NCBI GenBank assembly: GCA_965194505.1
Contig: OZ239144.1
Coordinates: 434,001-498,000 of the forward strand
Origin: Hahnella aquatica
GTDB taxonomy: Bacteria; Pseudomonadota; Gammaproteobacteria; Burkholderiales; Burkholderiaceae_A
DNA length: 64,000 nt
Reading direction: 5' to 3'
Below the pieces are notes generated by a model. It was given only the letters and a program-made list of their open reading frames with translations, was not told the DNA's origin and did not search any database. Made by a program: the position numbers and the translations under genes. Of this stretch, positions 16,951 to 25,822 are shown in pieces. Numbering within the stretch: position 1 is the first letter of the stretch; each line of letters begins with the position of its first letter.

Positions 16951-19226
16951 AACCTCGCAGCGGTCGTCCAGGACGGCCAGATGCAACCCCCTCGACCGAG
17001 GGCGGTGATAACACCGAGCCGAGTTTCACAGGACGGCTGATCGGCCACCGAGATGGTTTTGGGTTTGTTCGCCCTGACACCGGGGCCGATGATGTCTTCG
17101 TCTCGCCGAGAGAGATGCTCAAGGCGATGCACGGCGATCGCGTGCAGGCGCGTGTGCAGACGACCGACCGGCGTGGCCGGCCAGAGGCTGTCATTCTGGA
17201 GGTGCTGGAGCATGCGACACGCCAACTCGTGGGCCGACTGGTCCATGAGCGGGGCATCATTCTGGTGGCCCCTGAAGACCAACGCATCAAGCACGACGTG
17301 CTCATTGGTCCATCCGATGTCGGTGGTGCAGAGCCTGGCCAGGTGGTGATGGTGGAGATCGTCGATCCGCCCACGCGCTACACGCCTCCAGTGGGTCGCG
17401 TGGTGGAGGTGCTGGGCTCGGTGGACGACCCGGGCATGGAAGTTGAAATCGCCGTTCGCAAGTTCGATGTCCCCCACCGCTTCTCCGAGGCCGCCGAGCG
17501 CCTCGCCGAGAAACTCCCAGAGAAGGTCCGAACGGCAGACCTCAAGGGCCGTGTCGACCTGCGCGACGTCGAAATGATGACCATCGACGGAGAGGACGCG
17601 CGCGACTTCGACGATGCGGTCTATGCCGAGCCCTTGGGTCGTCGTGGCTGGCGCCTGCTCGTGGCCATCGCCGATGTCAGCCACTATGTTCAGCCAGGTG
17701 ATGCCCTCGATCGCGATGCCTTTGAGCGGGCCACATCGGTCTACTTCCCGCGTCGGGTGCTCCCGATGCTGCCCGAGAAATTGTCCAATGGACTCTGCTC
17801 CCTCAATCCGCAGGTGGAGCGGCTGGCCTTGGTCTGCGACATGGTGGTCTCGCCCGATGGCCTGGTGAAGGCCTACCAGTTCTATGAGGCGGTCATCCTC
17901 TCATCGGCCCGCCTGACCTATGACCAGGCCTGGGCGGCCTTGGCCGACCCCGAGGGTGCAGAGGCGCGCGTGCTGGGCCCTCGGCATGGGGTGTTGATGC
18001 ACCTTCATGCAGTCTTCCAGGCCTTGGTCTCGCAGCGGGAGGCCAGGGGTGCGATCGAACTCGAGACGGTGGAAACCGTCATGAAGACGGATGCCCAGGG
18101 TCGCATCGCCAATATTCTTCCGCGACTTCGCAATGACGCCCACCGGCTCATTGAGGAGTGCATGCTTGCAGCCAACACCAGCGCGGCAGACCTTCTCATT
18201 CGTCACAAGGCGCTGGGCCTGTTCCGCGTGCATGAGGGCCCGACACCCGAGCGCCTCAAGGCCTTGCGCGAGTTCTTGAAGGTGCAGGGCCTTCGGCTCG
18301 GCGGTGGAGAGGACCCGCAGCCCGCCGATTATGCAAGGCTCTCCCGAGAGATTCGCCAGCGCCCCGATGCACGACTGCTTCAAACGTTGTTGCTGCGATC
18401 GATGCAGCAGGCCATCTACAGCCCGGACAATGCGGGCCACTTCGGGCTGGCCTATCCTGCCTACACCCACTTCACCTCGCCCATTCGGCGATATCCAGAC
18501 CTGCTCGTTCACCGTGTGATCAAGTCTGTGCTGACGGGAAAGCCTTATCAGCCCAAGTACGGTGAGGGGGCCGCCCGCGCGACCGACCAGGAACTCATCG
18601 ACCGCTGGCGCACGATTGGCGATCATTGCTCGGCCTGTGAACGACGGGCGGATGAAGCCTCACGCGATGTAGAGGCCTGGCTCAAGTGCCAGTTCATGAA
18701 GGACCGGGTGGGCGAGCAGTTGCCCGGCACGGTCACTGGTGTGGCGCCATTTGGCCTCTTCGTCACGCTGGACAGTCTCTATGTGGAAGGCCTGATCCAT
18801 GTCTCCGAACTCGGGGGCGAGTACTTCCAGCACAACGAGGTCATCCATGAATTGCGCGGTGAGCGCACCGGGCGGCGCTTCCGCCTCTACGACCCGCTGG
18901 TCGTACAGATCTCTCGGGTTGATCTCGACGCCCGACGCATCGAGTTTCGTCTGGTGCCCTCGATGGTGCGTGCGGTCAAGCGCAGCAAGCTGGTCTCGGA
19001 TGAAGACCTCTCCAATGAAGCCCTGCTGGGTGACGAGGCCACAGATGCCCTGGGCCTGGTCGAGGCTCGCCCGTCCCCACGGAGCAAGTCAGCCCGAGGT
19101 GCCAAGGGCGGCAAGGGCGTGCGCGCGGCCGCCACTGCCTTGAAGTCCAAGCCAACGCAGGCCAAGGCGGCCCATCCCAAGGCTGCAAAGGCGGGCAAGC
19201 GCTCGGGTCGAAAGCGCCGAGGTTGA
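16944..19226 (+). CDS. rnr: Ribonuclease R
   Basis: A 760-residue 3'-5' exoribonuclease that degrades structured RNA and helps in rRNA and tRNA quality control. Cold-shock domains (FTGRLIGHRDGFGFVRPD), the RNB catalytic domain with the acidic cluster TIDGEDARDFDDAVYAE, LEFLKVQGL-type segments, YAAYTHFTSPIRRY-like HFTSPIRRYPDLLVHR, and a C-terminal S1 domain (GTVTGVAPFGLFVTLD) followed by a Lys/Ala-rich tail are seen. TTG 16944 is the best start; the protein lacks the N-terminal helix-turn-helix domain of E. coli RNase R. The promoter must lie across the antisense tRNA-Leu gene. Next is rlmB, as often. Confidence 0.95.
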   Translation: MSKPRSGRPGRPDATPSTEGGDNTEPSFTGRLIGHRDGFGFVRPDTGADDVFVSPREMLKAMHGDRVQARVQTTDRRGRPEAVILEVLEHATRQLVGRLVHERGIILVAPEDQRIKHDVLIGPSDVGGAEPGQVVMVEIVDPPTRYTPPVGRVVEVLGSVDDPGMEVEIAVRKFDVPHRFSEAAERLAEKLPEKVRTADLKGRVDLRDVEMMTIDGEDARDFDDAVYAEPLGRRGWRLLVAIADVSHYVQPGDALDRDAFERATSVYFPRRVLPMLPEKLSNGLCSLNPQVERLALVCDMVVSPDGLVKAYQFYEAVILSSARLTYDQAWAALADPEGAEARVLGPRHGVLMHLHAVFQALVSQREARGAIELETVETVMKTDAQGRIANILPRLRNDAHRLIEECMLAANTSAADLLIRHKALGLFRVHEGPTPERLKALREFLKVQGLRLGGGEDPQPADYARLSREIRQRPDARLLQTLLLRSMQQAIYSPDNAGHFGLAYPAYTHFTSPIRRYPDLLVHRVIKSVLTGKPYQPKYGEGAARATDQELIDRWRTIGDHCSACERRADEASRDVEAWLKCQFMKDRVGEQLPGTVTGVAPFGLFVTLDSLYVEGLIHVSELGGEYFQHNEVIHELRGERTGRRFRLYDPLVVQISRVDLDARRIEFRLVPSMVRAVKRSKLVSDEDLSNEALLGDEATDALGLVEARPSPRSKSARGAKGGKGVRAAATALKSKPTQAKAAHPKAAKAGKRSGRKRRG

Positions 19227-19229
19227 TCC

Positions 19230-20027
19230 ATGGCTGACACTGAGGAGGCCGTTGCCCTATTGGGCTTTCATGCCGTGCGGGCTCGGCTGCGGGCTGCACC
19301 GCAGACGATTGATCGAATTCTCGTGGATGCCCAACGCCGGGATGGCCGGCTCAAGGCGCTCCTCGAGGAGGCCAGGCTGGTGAACTGTCGGGTCACACCC
19401 GTGGAGGTGTCTGCCCTGGATGAATGGGCCAAGGGTGAGCGCCATCAGGGCGTGTTGGCCCTGGCCCAGGCGCGCAAGGCCCCAGATGATCTCAAGGGCT
19501 TGCTCCAGCAGCTTCGTGCGCAGCCCGCGACAGCGCAAATGATTGTTGCCTTGGATGGCGTGACCGATCCCCACAACCTGGGTGCCATTCTGCGCACGGC
19601 AGATGCTGCGGGTGTTCTGGCGGTGATCTCACCCAAGGACCATGGCGCACCGCTCAATGAGGTCGCCGTGAGGGTGTCGGCGGGGGGCTCTGATCGGGTT
19701 CCCTATCTGCGTGTGCCCAACCTCGCACGTGCGCTCGAGACCCTCCAGGAGGAGGGGTTTCAGGTGCTGGGGCTCGACTCTGATGTGGGCGCATCGCTTT
19801 ACGACGTCGACCTCCGTGGCCCGATCGCCTTCGTGCTCGGCGCAGAGGGGTCGGGCCTGCGCCGTCTCACCCGTGAGGGCTGTGATGCCTTGTTGAGCGT
19901 GCCGATGGTGGGGTCTGTGGAGAGTTTGAATGTCTCGGTCGCCGCGGGCGTTGTCTTCTTCGAGGCCCTGCGCCAGCGGCGGCTTGCTCCGCGTTCGTCG
20001 TCGGATGGGCCTGCAGTCGTCCGCTGA
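19230..20027 (+). CDS. rlmB: 23S rRNA (guanosine(2251)-2'-O)-methyltransferase RlmB
   Basis: A 265-residue SpoU/TrmH-family (SPOUT, trefoil-knot) methyltransferase. The N-terminal L30e-like substrate-binding domain is followed by the three SpoU motifs: VALDGVTDPHNLGAILRTAD (motif 1), IAFVLGAEGSGLRRL (motif 2) and VPMVGSVESLNVSVAAGV (motif 3). The rnr-rlmB pair is conserved in proteobacteria. Three bp separate it from rnr. The 3' end overlaps the next gene by 23 bp. Confidence 0.94.
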   Translation: MADTEEAVALLGFHAVRARLRAAPQTIDRILVDAQRRDGRLKALLEEARLVNCRVTPVEVSALDEWAKGERHQGVLALAQARKAPDDLKGLLQQLRAQPATAQMIVALDGVTDPHNLGAILRTADAAGVLAVISPKDHGAPLNEVAVRVSAGGSDRVPYLRVPNLARALETLQEEGFQVLGLDSDVGASLYDVDLRGPIAFVLGAEGSGLRRLTREGCDALLSVPMVGSVESLNVSVAAGVVFFEALRQRRLAPRSSSDGPAVVR

Positions 20028-20874
20028 ATCGCCACGTCCGACTGGGCCCCTGGGCCTGGCGGGCGAGCAACTGCAGTTGCCCCAGTTCGGCAGCCCACCC
20101 ACACTTCACGATCTTCACGGCCGTTTTCACCCCTGGTGGCTCATGGACCCAGAGGGCCAGCGCCATTGGATGGGCTGGGCAAGCCCATTGGTGTCGTCAT
20201 GTCTGCCGGCATCAGCCACTGTGGCCTGGTCGGCATTGGCGTCATGGTCGCTCGAGTTGCGTGAGGTCTTGCGTGGCCAGTCAGACTTCGCCTGGCGAGG
20301 CGAGGACCATCGCATGGTGGGGGGCGACGGTCAGATCATCTGGGGCCCCGATGGCCAGCCACTGGGGCTCGAGCGAAGTCTTTTTCGGCCGCTCGGCCTG
20401 CTGGCGCAGTCGGTTCAATTGAATGTGCAGGATGCCGACGGAACCCTCTGGGTCGCCCGTCGAAGCCTCTCCAAGGCCATCGACCCAGGCTGCTGGGATG
20501 CGGCGGTGGCCGGTGGCCTTCCCCGAGGGGAGTCTCCACGCGAGGCCATGGTGCGCGAGGCCTGGGAGGAGGCTGGTTTATCGCCCGCCTTGGCGGAGCA
20601 GGCGCACTTTTGTGGGCCGGTTCGGGCCGTTCGGCTGCTTCCGACGCAGGTCCACCTGGAGCGGGTCTGGACCTTCTCGCTCACGGTGCCCGACGGCTGG
20701 GTGCCAGCGCCTCAGGACAGAGAGGTCATGGCCGTCGATCGATGGTCGATGGCATTGGTCTGGCAGGCCTGGCAGGAGGGCCGCTTCAATCACGAGGCGG
20801 CGGTGGCCACCGCCACATCTCAAGCACCCTTGGTGCTGAGTGCCTCAGAAAGTGCCAAGACCGAGACCGCGTAA
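20005..20874 (+). CDS. Nudix hydrolase with DUF4743-like N-terminal domain
   Basis: A 289-residue protein with a complete Nudix box near residues 170-192 (GGLPRGESPREAMVREAWEEAGL in pattern: G-x5-E-x7-R-E-x2-E-E-x-G). The N-terminal half (HDLHGRFHPWWLMDPEGQ) resembles the DUF4743 part found in thiamine-pyrophosphokinase-related Nudix proteins; the substrate is unknown. ATG 20005 lies inside the rlmB end. Its own 3' end overlaps the convergent mltB gene by 55 bp. Confidence 0.8.
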   Translation: MGLQSSAESPRPTGPLGLAGEQLQLPQFGSPPTLHDLHGRFHPWWLMDPEGQRHWMGWASPLVSSCLPASATVAWSALASWSLELREVLRGQSDFAWRGEDHRMVGGDGQIIWGPDGQPLGLERSLFRPLGLLAQSVQLNVQDADGTLWVARRSLSKAIDPGCWDAAVAGGLPRGESPREAMVREAWEEAGLSPALAEQAHFCGPVRAVRLLPTQVHLERVWTFSLTVPDGWVPAPQDREVMAVDRWSMALVWQAWQEGRFNHEAAVATATSQAPLVLSASESAKTETA

Positions 20875-21914
20875 AAGTAGCTTCGGTTGTAGTGCGTGAT
20901 GGCGAAGAAGTTGGGTGTGGCCATCCAGTAGAGCTGGCCCAGGTCGGGCTCGGGCAGTGCAATCACGCTCGCCGGGGTGTCTGGCGGCAGGCTTGGGGTG
21001 TCGTCGATTGCGCCGGCCGCGATGATGTCCCGAACCGTGTGCTCTGCGGTGAGGCCGCTGACGGAAATGCGCCCGATGTCCTCTGGGCGGTCTTGGAGGT
21101 CCGACAGGGTTCCCAGGCCCACGTGCGTCTTGAGGCCTGGCACCCAGCCATGCTCGCGCAGGAAGTTCGCCACGGAGCCAATGGCGTCGGCCGGGCTTTG
21201 AAGGAGTTGCACCCGTCCATCACCATCGAAGTCGATGGCGTATCGACGCCAACTGCTGGGCATGAACTGCGGGATGCCCAGGGCACCGGCAAAGGAGCCC
21301 TTGAGCTGTGAGAGGTTGAGCCCTTGTTCGTGCGAGAGCAGCAGCAGTGCATTGAGCTCATCCCGAAAAAAACTCGAACGACGCTCGTTGAGAAAGCCGA
21401 GGGTGGCCAGGGTGTCGAGGGTGGGGAAGCTGCCCATGATGCGGCCGTAACGGGTCTCGATGCCGATGATGCCGGCAATCACTCGAGGTGGTACGCCGAA
21501 CTGGTCGAATGCGCGCTTGAAGGCCGGCGCATGGAGCCGAAGGAACCGGTTTCCATCTTGAACGAGCTTGGGGTTGAGGCTTCGCTGAATGACTCGGTAG
21601 ACCGACCGGGCTGGAGCGGGCCCGTCCGAGGGCGGCGGATTGATGAGCCGCAGGGCAGCGTCTTGGGGCTTGGTGTGTTGGAATTGTCGAATGAGCCAGC
21701 CCATTTGAATGCCGTGGGCCCGATGGACCTGCTCGAGCTGCGCCATCACGGCGGCCCGGGGAAGCCATTCAGGAAGGTGCAGGCGGGGACGGGCGGTCTT
21801 GGGCTTGGCCGGTGTGCTGGCCTTGGCACCAGATGCATCCTGCCCCTTGGCCTGAAGGCCAAGGCCCATGAGCATCAGGCCGGTGAGCCCTTGCAGCAGG
21901 TGTCTGCGGCTAAT
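20820..21914 (-). CDS. mltB: Lytic murein transglycosylase B family, probable Tat signal and ATT start
   Basis: A 364-residue peptidoglycan-cleaving enzyme that forms anhydro-muropeptides. The catalytic Glu is near residue 153 in AGIIGIETRYGRIMG, with downstream SFAGALGIPQFMPSSW and DFDGDGR signatures of the SLT/MltB fold. The first conventional ATG (21875) cuts a signal sequence. Thirteen codons further upstream an ATT (21914-21912) follows AAGGAG at a 7-nt spacing and gives xSRRHLLQGLTGLMLMGLGL, a twin-arginine motif plus hydrophobic core. No lipobox is visible, unlike E. coli MltB. ATT as start is inferred. Confidence 0.85.
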   Translation of the reverse strand: MSRRHLLQGLTGLMLMGLGLQAKGQDASGAKASTPAKPKTARPRLHLPEWLPRAAVMAQLEQVHRAHGIQMGWLIRQFQHTKPQDAALRLINPPPSDGPAPARSVYRVIQRSLNPKLVQDGNRFLRLHAPAFKRAFDQFGVPPRVIAGIIGIETRYGRIMGSFPTLDTLATLGFLNERRSSFFRDELNALLLLSHEQGLNLSQLKGSFAGALGIPQFMPSSWRRYAIDFDGDGRVQLLQSPADAIGSVANFLREHGWVPGLKTHVGLGTLSDLQDRPEDIGRISVSGLTAEHTVRDIIAAGAIDDTPSLPPDTPASVIALPEPDLGQLYWMATPNFFAITHYNRSYFYAVSVLALSEALSTKGA

Positions 21915-22005
21915 GGCGGGGCTCCTTGTCTTTCGAGCGGTGAGGCTGATAAACTTGAGAGCTTTTCATGGCAATGCCGAGACAATATAAAAGGGATTCA
22001 AGATC

Positions 22006-22266
22006 ATGGTCGTAATTCGCCTGGCCCGCGGTGGCTCCCACAAGCGCCCGTTCTATCACGTGGTGGCAACCGATTCGCGCAACCGCCGCGATGGTCGATT
22101 CATTGAGCGGCTTGGTTACTTTAACCCGATTGCGCGCGGCAACGACGTTCGCCTGAATTTCGAAATTGCGCGCGTCGACCACTGGCGCAGCAACGGTGCG
22201 CAGGTGAGCCCCCGCGTGGCGCAACTGCTTAAAGATTTTGCCGGCCAGGCCACCGCAAAGGCCTAA
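22006..22266 (+). CDS. rpsP: 30S ribosomal protein S16
   Basis: An 86-residue ribosomal protein starting MVVIRLARGGSHKRPFYHVV, with RRDGRFIERLGYFNP, typical of S16. It heads the rpsP-rimM-trmD-rplS operon conserved across bacteria. The leader from the divergent mltB start contains TATAAA (21986-21991) 17 bp after TTTTCA, but this would start transcription too close to the ATG, so I do not assign a promoter. Confidence 0.97.
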   Translation: MVVIRLARGGSHKRPFYHVVATDSRNRRDGRFIERLGYFNPIARGNDVRLNFEIARVDHWRSNGAQVSPRVAQLLKDFAGQATAKA

Positions 22267-22909
22267 ATCCGCCAAAGGCACTGTCCAGGGCGCCTCGCCC
22301 GGCAGTGACCCGGGCGATTCCTTTCTTGCCCGGCGTGTTGCTCGCCTCGTGGAGGCGAGCCTTCAGGGGGCAGTCGCACCTGCCCCAGACCTCCCTCTGT
22401 GTGACCCCCCGCCCTCGTTCGTGGCCCTTGGCCTGTTGCTCGCGCCAATTGGCCTCAAGGGCGCCCTGCGGATGAAAGCGTTTCATGCGGGCGATCCGCG
22501 CACCTCGGCCTTGATGCACCTTGAAGAGGCCGTCCTTCGAATGCCCGATGGCAGCCATCGGCGGGCCACAGTGGACTCGGTCGAGCCCAATGGCAAAGAC
22601 TTCCGAATTCAACTCCGCACAGTCGACACGCCCGAGATGGCCCAGCGCCATGTGCGGGCTGAGATTGGTGTGCCGAGGCAGGCCCTGCCCGAGGCGGCGC
22701 CCGATGAGACCTACTGGACAGACCTGCTGGGCTGCCGAGTCTTGAATCGCAGTGGCACGCTACTGGGTGAGGTCGATCGCATGGACACCAACGGCGTCCA
22801 CGATTGGCTGATCGTTGGCCGGCATTGGATTCCCTTTGTCGAGGCCTATGTGGATGATGTCGACCTTCCCAGTCGCACGGTGCGGGTGGATTGGCAGGCC
22901 GACTGGTGA
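22238..22909 (+). CDS. rimM: 16S rRNA processing protein RimM
   Basis: A 30S maturation factor that binds S19. The N-terminal RimM barrel begins at FVALGLLLAPIGLKGALRMKAF, and the PRC-barrel domain includes YWTDLLGCRV, GTLLGEVDRM and WIPFVEAYVDDVD. The start is uncertain. TTG 22238 overlaps rpsP by 29 bp and gives 223 residues with an atypical leader; GTG 22349 would give 186 residues, closer to usual. Neither has a clear ribosome binding site. The stop overlaps the trmD start as GTGA. Confidence 0.88.
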   Translation: MPARPPQRPKSAKGTVQGASPGSDPGDSFLARRVARLVEASLQGAVAPAPDLPLCDPPPSFVALGLLLAPIGLKGALRMKAFHAGDPRTSALMHLEEAVLRMPDGSHRRATVDSVEPNGKDFRIQLRTVDTPEMAQRHVRAEIGVPRQALPEAAPDETYWTDLLGCRVLNRSGTLLGEVDRMDTNGVHDWLIVGRHWIPFVEAYVDDVDLPSRTVRVDWQADW

Positions 22910-23697
22910 CGAACGCCATCGTTCGATTCGATGTGGTCACGCTCTTTCCTGAGTTCGTTCAGGCCTGGGCGTCCTCCGGTGTGTGTGGCCGGGCAGTCTC
23001 TCGGGGGCTTGTGGATGTCTCGCTCTGCAATCCCCGGCAGTTCACCTCCGACGTACACCAGACCGTGGACGACCGACCCTACGGGGGTGGCCCCGGCATG
23101 GTCATGATGGCCGAACCACTCCGGGACGCCGTGGTCGCCTGTCAGTCGGCAGCGCTCGCCGCAGGTTGGGCGGTCGGCCCCGTTGTCTTGTTCTCCCCGG
23201 TGGGGCGTCCATTGCACCAGGATTGGGTCGAGGCGGCACTGGCGCCTGTTCGAGACGGCCATGCGCGACGCCAGTGGACCTTGGTCTGTGGCCGCTACGA
23301 GGGCATCGATCAGCGGTTCATCGATCAGTTCGTCGATGAGGAGATCAGCCTGGGCGACTTCGTGGTCTCAGGGGGGGAAATTCCCGCCATGGCCCTCATG
23401 GATGCCCTGACCCGGCGCCTGCCGGGGGTGCTGGGCGATGACGCCTCCTCGGCCCAGGATTCCTTCATGGCCGGCCTGCTGGACCACCCCCATTACACCC
23501 GCCCAGAGACCTTTGAGGGCCAGTCGGTGCCCGAGGTGCTTTTATCCGGACATCATGGCAAAATAGCGGATTGGCGTGCTGCGCAGGCCACCCGACTCAC
23601 CCAATTGAAGCGGCCCGATTTGCTGGCCGATGAAATGGAGAAGCCGGGCGAGTCGATCACTTCACCGCGCGCAGCCCAGGAGAAAAGAACACCATGA
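22906..23697 (+). CDS. trmD: tRNA (guanine(37)-N1)-methyltransferase TrmD
   Basis: A 263-residue SPOUT methyltransferase making m1G37, which prevents frameshifting. It begins (GTG) TNAIVRFDVVTLFPEFV and contains DDRPYGGGPGMVM, LVCGRYEGIDQRFID and EISLGDFVVSGGEIPAM, all trefoil-knot signatures. GTG 22906 overlaps the rimM stop, and its own TGA overlaps the rplS ATG, so rimM-trmD-rplS look tightly coupled. Confidence 0.96.
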   Translation: MTNAIVRFDVVTLFPEFVQAWASSGVCGRAVSRGLVDVSLCNPRQFTSDVHQTVDDRPYGGGPGMVMMAEPLRDAVVACQSAALAAGWAVGPVVLFSPVGRPLHQDWVEAALAPVRDGHARRQWTLVCGRYEGIDQRFIDQFVDEEISLGDFVVSGGEIPAMALMDALTRRLPGVLGDDASSAQDSFMAGLLDHPHYTRPETFEGQSVPEVLLSGHHGKIADWRAAQATRLTQLKRPDLLADEMEKPGESITSPRAAQEKRTP

Positions 23698-24107
23698 ACA
23701 TCATTGATCAAATCGAACAAGAAGAAATTGCACGTCTTGCGAAAGACATTCCTGCCTTTGCCCCTGGCGACACCGTGGTGGTGAGCGTGAGCGTGGTCGA
23801 GGGCACCCGCAAGCGGCTTCAGGCCTACGAAGGCGTGGTGATTGCCAAGCGCAACCGCGGCCTCAACTCCTCGTTTATCGTGCGCAAGATTTCGGCCGGA
23901 GAGGGTGTGGAGCGTACGTTCCAGCTCTACTCGCCGCTGATCGCGAAGATCGAGGTCAAACGTCGCGGAGACGTTCGCCGGGCCAAGCTCTATTACCTGC
24001 GCAACCGCTCGGGCAAGTCAGCCCGTATCCGCGAGAAGCTCCCCGCACGTCGCTCACCGCGTGAGGTTGCAGAGGCGCACGAGGCGTCCCAGGAGTCTCA
24101 GGCCTGA
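23694..24107 (+). CDS. rplS: 50S ribosomal protein L19
   Basis: A 137-residue protein at the subunit interface. MNIIDQIEQEEIAR, GDTVVVSVSVVEGTRKR, LQAYEGVVIAKRNRG and YYLRNRSGKSARIREKL are the L19 pattern. A short C-terminal extension (about 20 residues, Glu/Ser rich) follows. It ends in CTGA, where the CTG is the candidate start of the next gene. Confidence 0.97.
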   Translation: MNIIDQIEQEEIARLAKDIPAFAPGDTVVVSVSVVEGTRKRLQAYEGVVIAKRNRGLNSSFIVRKISAGEGVERTFQLYSPLIAKIEVKRRGDVRRAKLYYLRNRSGKSARIREKLPARRSPREVAEAHEASQESQA

Positions 24108-24841
24108 CACCTCGGTTCGATCCCGAGGCCTCTGAGCCCCGGCCCTTCGAGCCGGGGCAACCCATCCCAGCGTCTGAGCTCCGATCAGACAACATTGCCC
24201 GGTGGTGTCGGCTTGCAAAAGCCAACGCACCGGGCTTTCCCATTTGGCAGCCCGAGGTGCTCGCCGATCGGCGTGAGCCCCCTGACGGCGCCACCGAGTG
24301 GCGCGCTGCGGCCGTGCTCATGGGGCTTCGTGCCACGGTGGAGCCCGACACCGGCCTGCCGGGCTGCAGCCTGGTGCTCACGAGGCGTCTGCCCAGTCTG
24401 AAACACCACCCAGGACAGATCAGCCTTCCCGGGGGCGCCTGCGAGCCGAGCGATGGCTCGCCAGAAATGACGGCATGCCGAGAGGCCGAGGAAGAGATTG
24501 GCCTGCCCCGTGACCATATCGAGCCACTCTTTCAACTGCCTGTGTATCGCACCGTGACGGGTTTTGAGGTCACCCCCGTCATTGGCCTGTTGCCGCAGGC
24601 CTGCGTCTATCGCCCCGACCCCAGAGAGGTGGCCCAGGTCTTCGAGGTGCCGATGTCCTTTCTCATGAACCCGCGTCATCATCAGCGCCGGGGGCTCAGG
24701 ATAGAATCAGGGCCTATCGAGTTCTTTGCCATGCCCTACGAGCAGCATTTCATCTGGGGCGCCACCGCAGCCATGCTTCGCAACCTGTATCACTTTTTTT
24801 ATGCAACCTGGAACCAGTCTGATCACTCGTCCATCCGCTGA
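24104..24841 (+). CDS. Nudix hydrolase, CoA pyrophosphatase-like (NudL type), probable CTG start
   Basis: The Nudix region has the CoA-pyrophosphatase pattern KHHPGQISLPGGACEPSDGS followed by ACREAEEEIGLP, giving the metal-binding EAEEEIG helix; this family cleaves CoA and its derivatives. The first conventional start is GTG 24257 (194 residues), but the frame is open for 51 further codons with family-like content (RFDPEASEPRPF, APGFPIWQPEVLADR) up to a CTG at 24104 overlapping the rplS stop as CTGA. I take that CTG as start, giving 245 residues. A GCCCCGGC/GCCGGGGC hairpin (24136-24158) lies in this stretch and could instead mark an untranslated region. Confidence 0.78.
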   Translation: MTPRFDPEASEPRPFEPGQPIPASELRSDNIARWCRLAKANAPGFPIWQPEVLADRREPPDGATEWRAAAVLMGLRATVEPDTGLPGCSLVLTRRLPSLKHHPGQISLPGGACEPSDGSPEMTACREAEEEIGLPRDHIEPLFQLPVYRTVTGFEVTPVIGLLPQACVYRPDPREVAQVFEVPMSFLMNPRHHQRRGLRIESGPIEFFAMPYEQHFIWGATAAMLRNLYHFFYATWNQSDHSSIR

Positions 24842-24853
24842 GGGCCTCTTGTC

Positions 24854-25822
24854 ATGACCTTGCTGAGCCTCCTGGTGGCCCTGCTTCTCGAGCAGGTGCG
24901 GCCCATTCGTCAGGCCAATTGGATCCAGTCCTGGGTGGTCGGAAAACTCGAGGAAGTCCGTGGCCTCGTCGACCCCAACGGCCCGCGCTCCATCTGGGCG
25001 GCCTGGCTGCTGGTCGTTGCAGGCTCGGCCATCTTTGGCCTGGTGGTGGGCCGCGTCCTGGGCTTTGTGCACCCATTGCTCGAGTTGCTCTTTGCGGTGG
25101 GTGTCCTGTATCTCACCCTTGGCTTTCGGCAGTTTAGCCATCGATTCCACGACATTCAGGCGGCGTTGCGGGCCGACGACCTCCCCGAGGCCCGGCGTCT
25201 GTTGTCGCTCTGGACCATCGACATGCATGCCGACCCGGTGGCCCGTGCGGCGGCAGAGTCTGGAGACGAGTCTGCCGTGGTGCGGGAGTCGATTCGGCTG
25301 GCCTTGGTCTCGGCCCAACGGCATGTCTTCGGTCTCATTTTCTGGTTCGTCGTGCTGCCTGGCGTATCGGGAGCCCTGGCCTATTGGCTCACGGTGCAGA
25401 TGCTGCGGGCCTGGGGTGAAGACACCGCCGACCTGTTCGGCCAGACAGCCCGCGCAGCCTACCGATGGGTGGACTGGCTGCCGGTGCGGGTCACGGCCAT
25501 GATCTTCGCCGTGGTGGGCAACTTTGAAGACTCCGTTGCCATGTGGCGTGCCCGCGCAGTGGGATCGCCGATGCTGTCCGACGACACCGATCGCGTACTC
25601 GTTGCCTCGGGTGCTGGGGCCATTGGTGTGCGGCTCACCATTCCAGATGCACCCACGGGCTCCGACGACTATGAGTCGTATGCCGACGGCGTGTCTACAG
25701 AACCAGAGCTTCGTGAGGCCAGCATTTACAGCATGAACTCGGCGGTGGGCCTGGTCTGGCGAGCGGTGATCATCTGGTTCTTCCTGGTGCTGCTCTTCTA
25801 CCTCGGCCGCTGGCTGAGTTAA
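24854..25822 (+). CDS. CobD/CbiB-family membrane protein
   Basis: A 322-residue protein with four to five hydrophobic segments (N-terminal LLSLLVALLLEQV; WAAWLLVVAGSAIFGLVV; LLELLFAVGVLYLTL; FGLIFWFVVLPG; C-terminal IIWFFLVLLFYLG). It resembles the CbiB/AmpE superfamily; in Betaproteobacteria a gene annotated this way lies between the L19/Nudix genes and rsgA. No other cobalamin genes are present, so a cobinamide role is not implied. It ends 4 bp into the convergent rsgA stop region. Confidence 0.75.
   Translation: MTLLSLLVALLLEQVRPIRQANWIQSWVVGKLEEVRGLVDPNGPRSIWAAWLLVVAGSAIFGLVVGRVLGFVHPLLELLFAVGVLYLTLGFRQFSHRFHDIQAALRADDLPEARRLLSLWTIDMHADPVARAAAESGDESAVVRESIRLALVSAQRHVFGLIFWFVVLPGVSGALAYWLTVQMLRAWGEDTADLFGQTARAAYRWVDWLPVRVTAMIFAVVGNFEDSVAMWRARAVGSPMLSDDTDRVLVASGAGAIGVRLTIPDAPTGSDDYESYADGVSTEPELREASIYSMNSAVGLVWRAVIIWFFLVLLFYLGRWLS

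Noticed and set aside
21963..21991. TTTTCA/TATAAA as the rpsP promoter
   Set aside because: A start site about 7 nt after TATAAA would lie downstream of the only ribosome-binding-like sequence, so the pieces are mutually inconsistent.
24136..24158. GCCCCGGC/GCCGGGGC hairpin after rplS as an intrinsic terminator
   Set aside because: There is no U tract, and the frame of the downstream Nudix gene runs openly through it.
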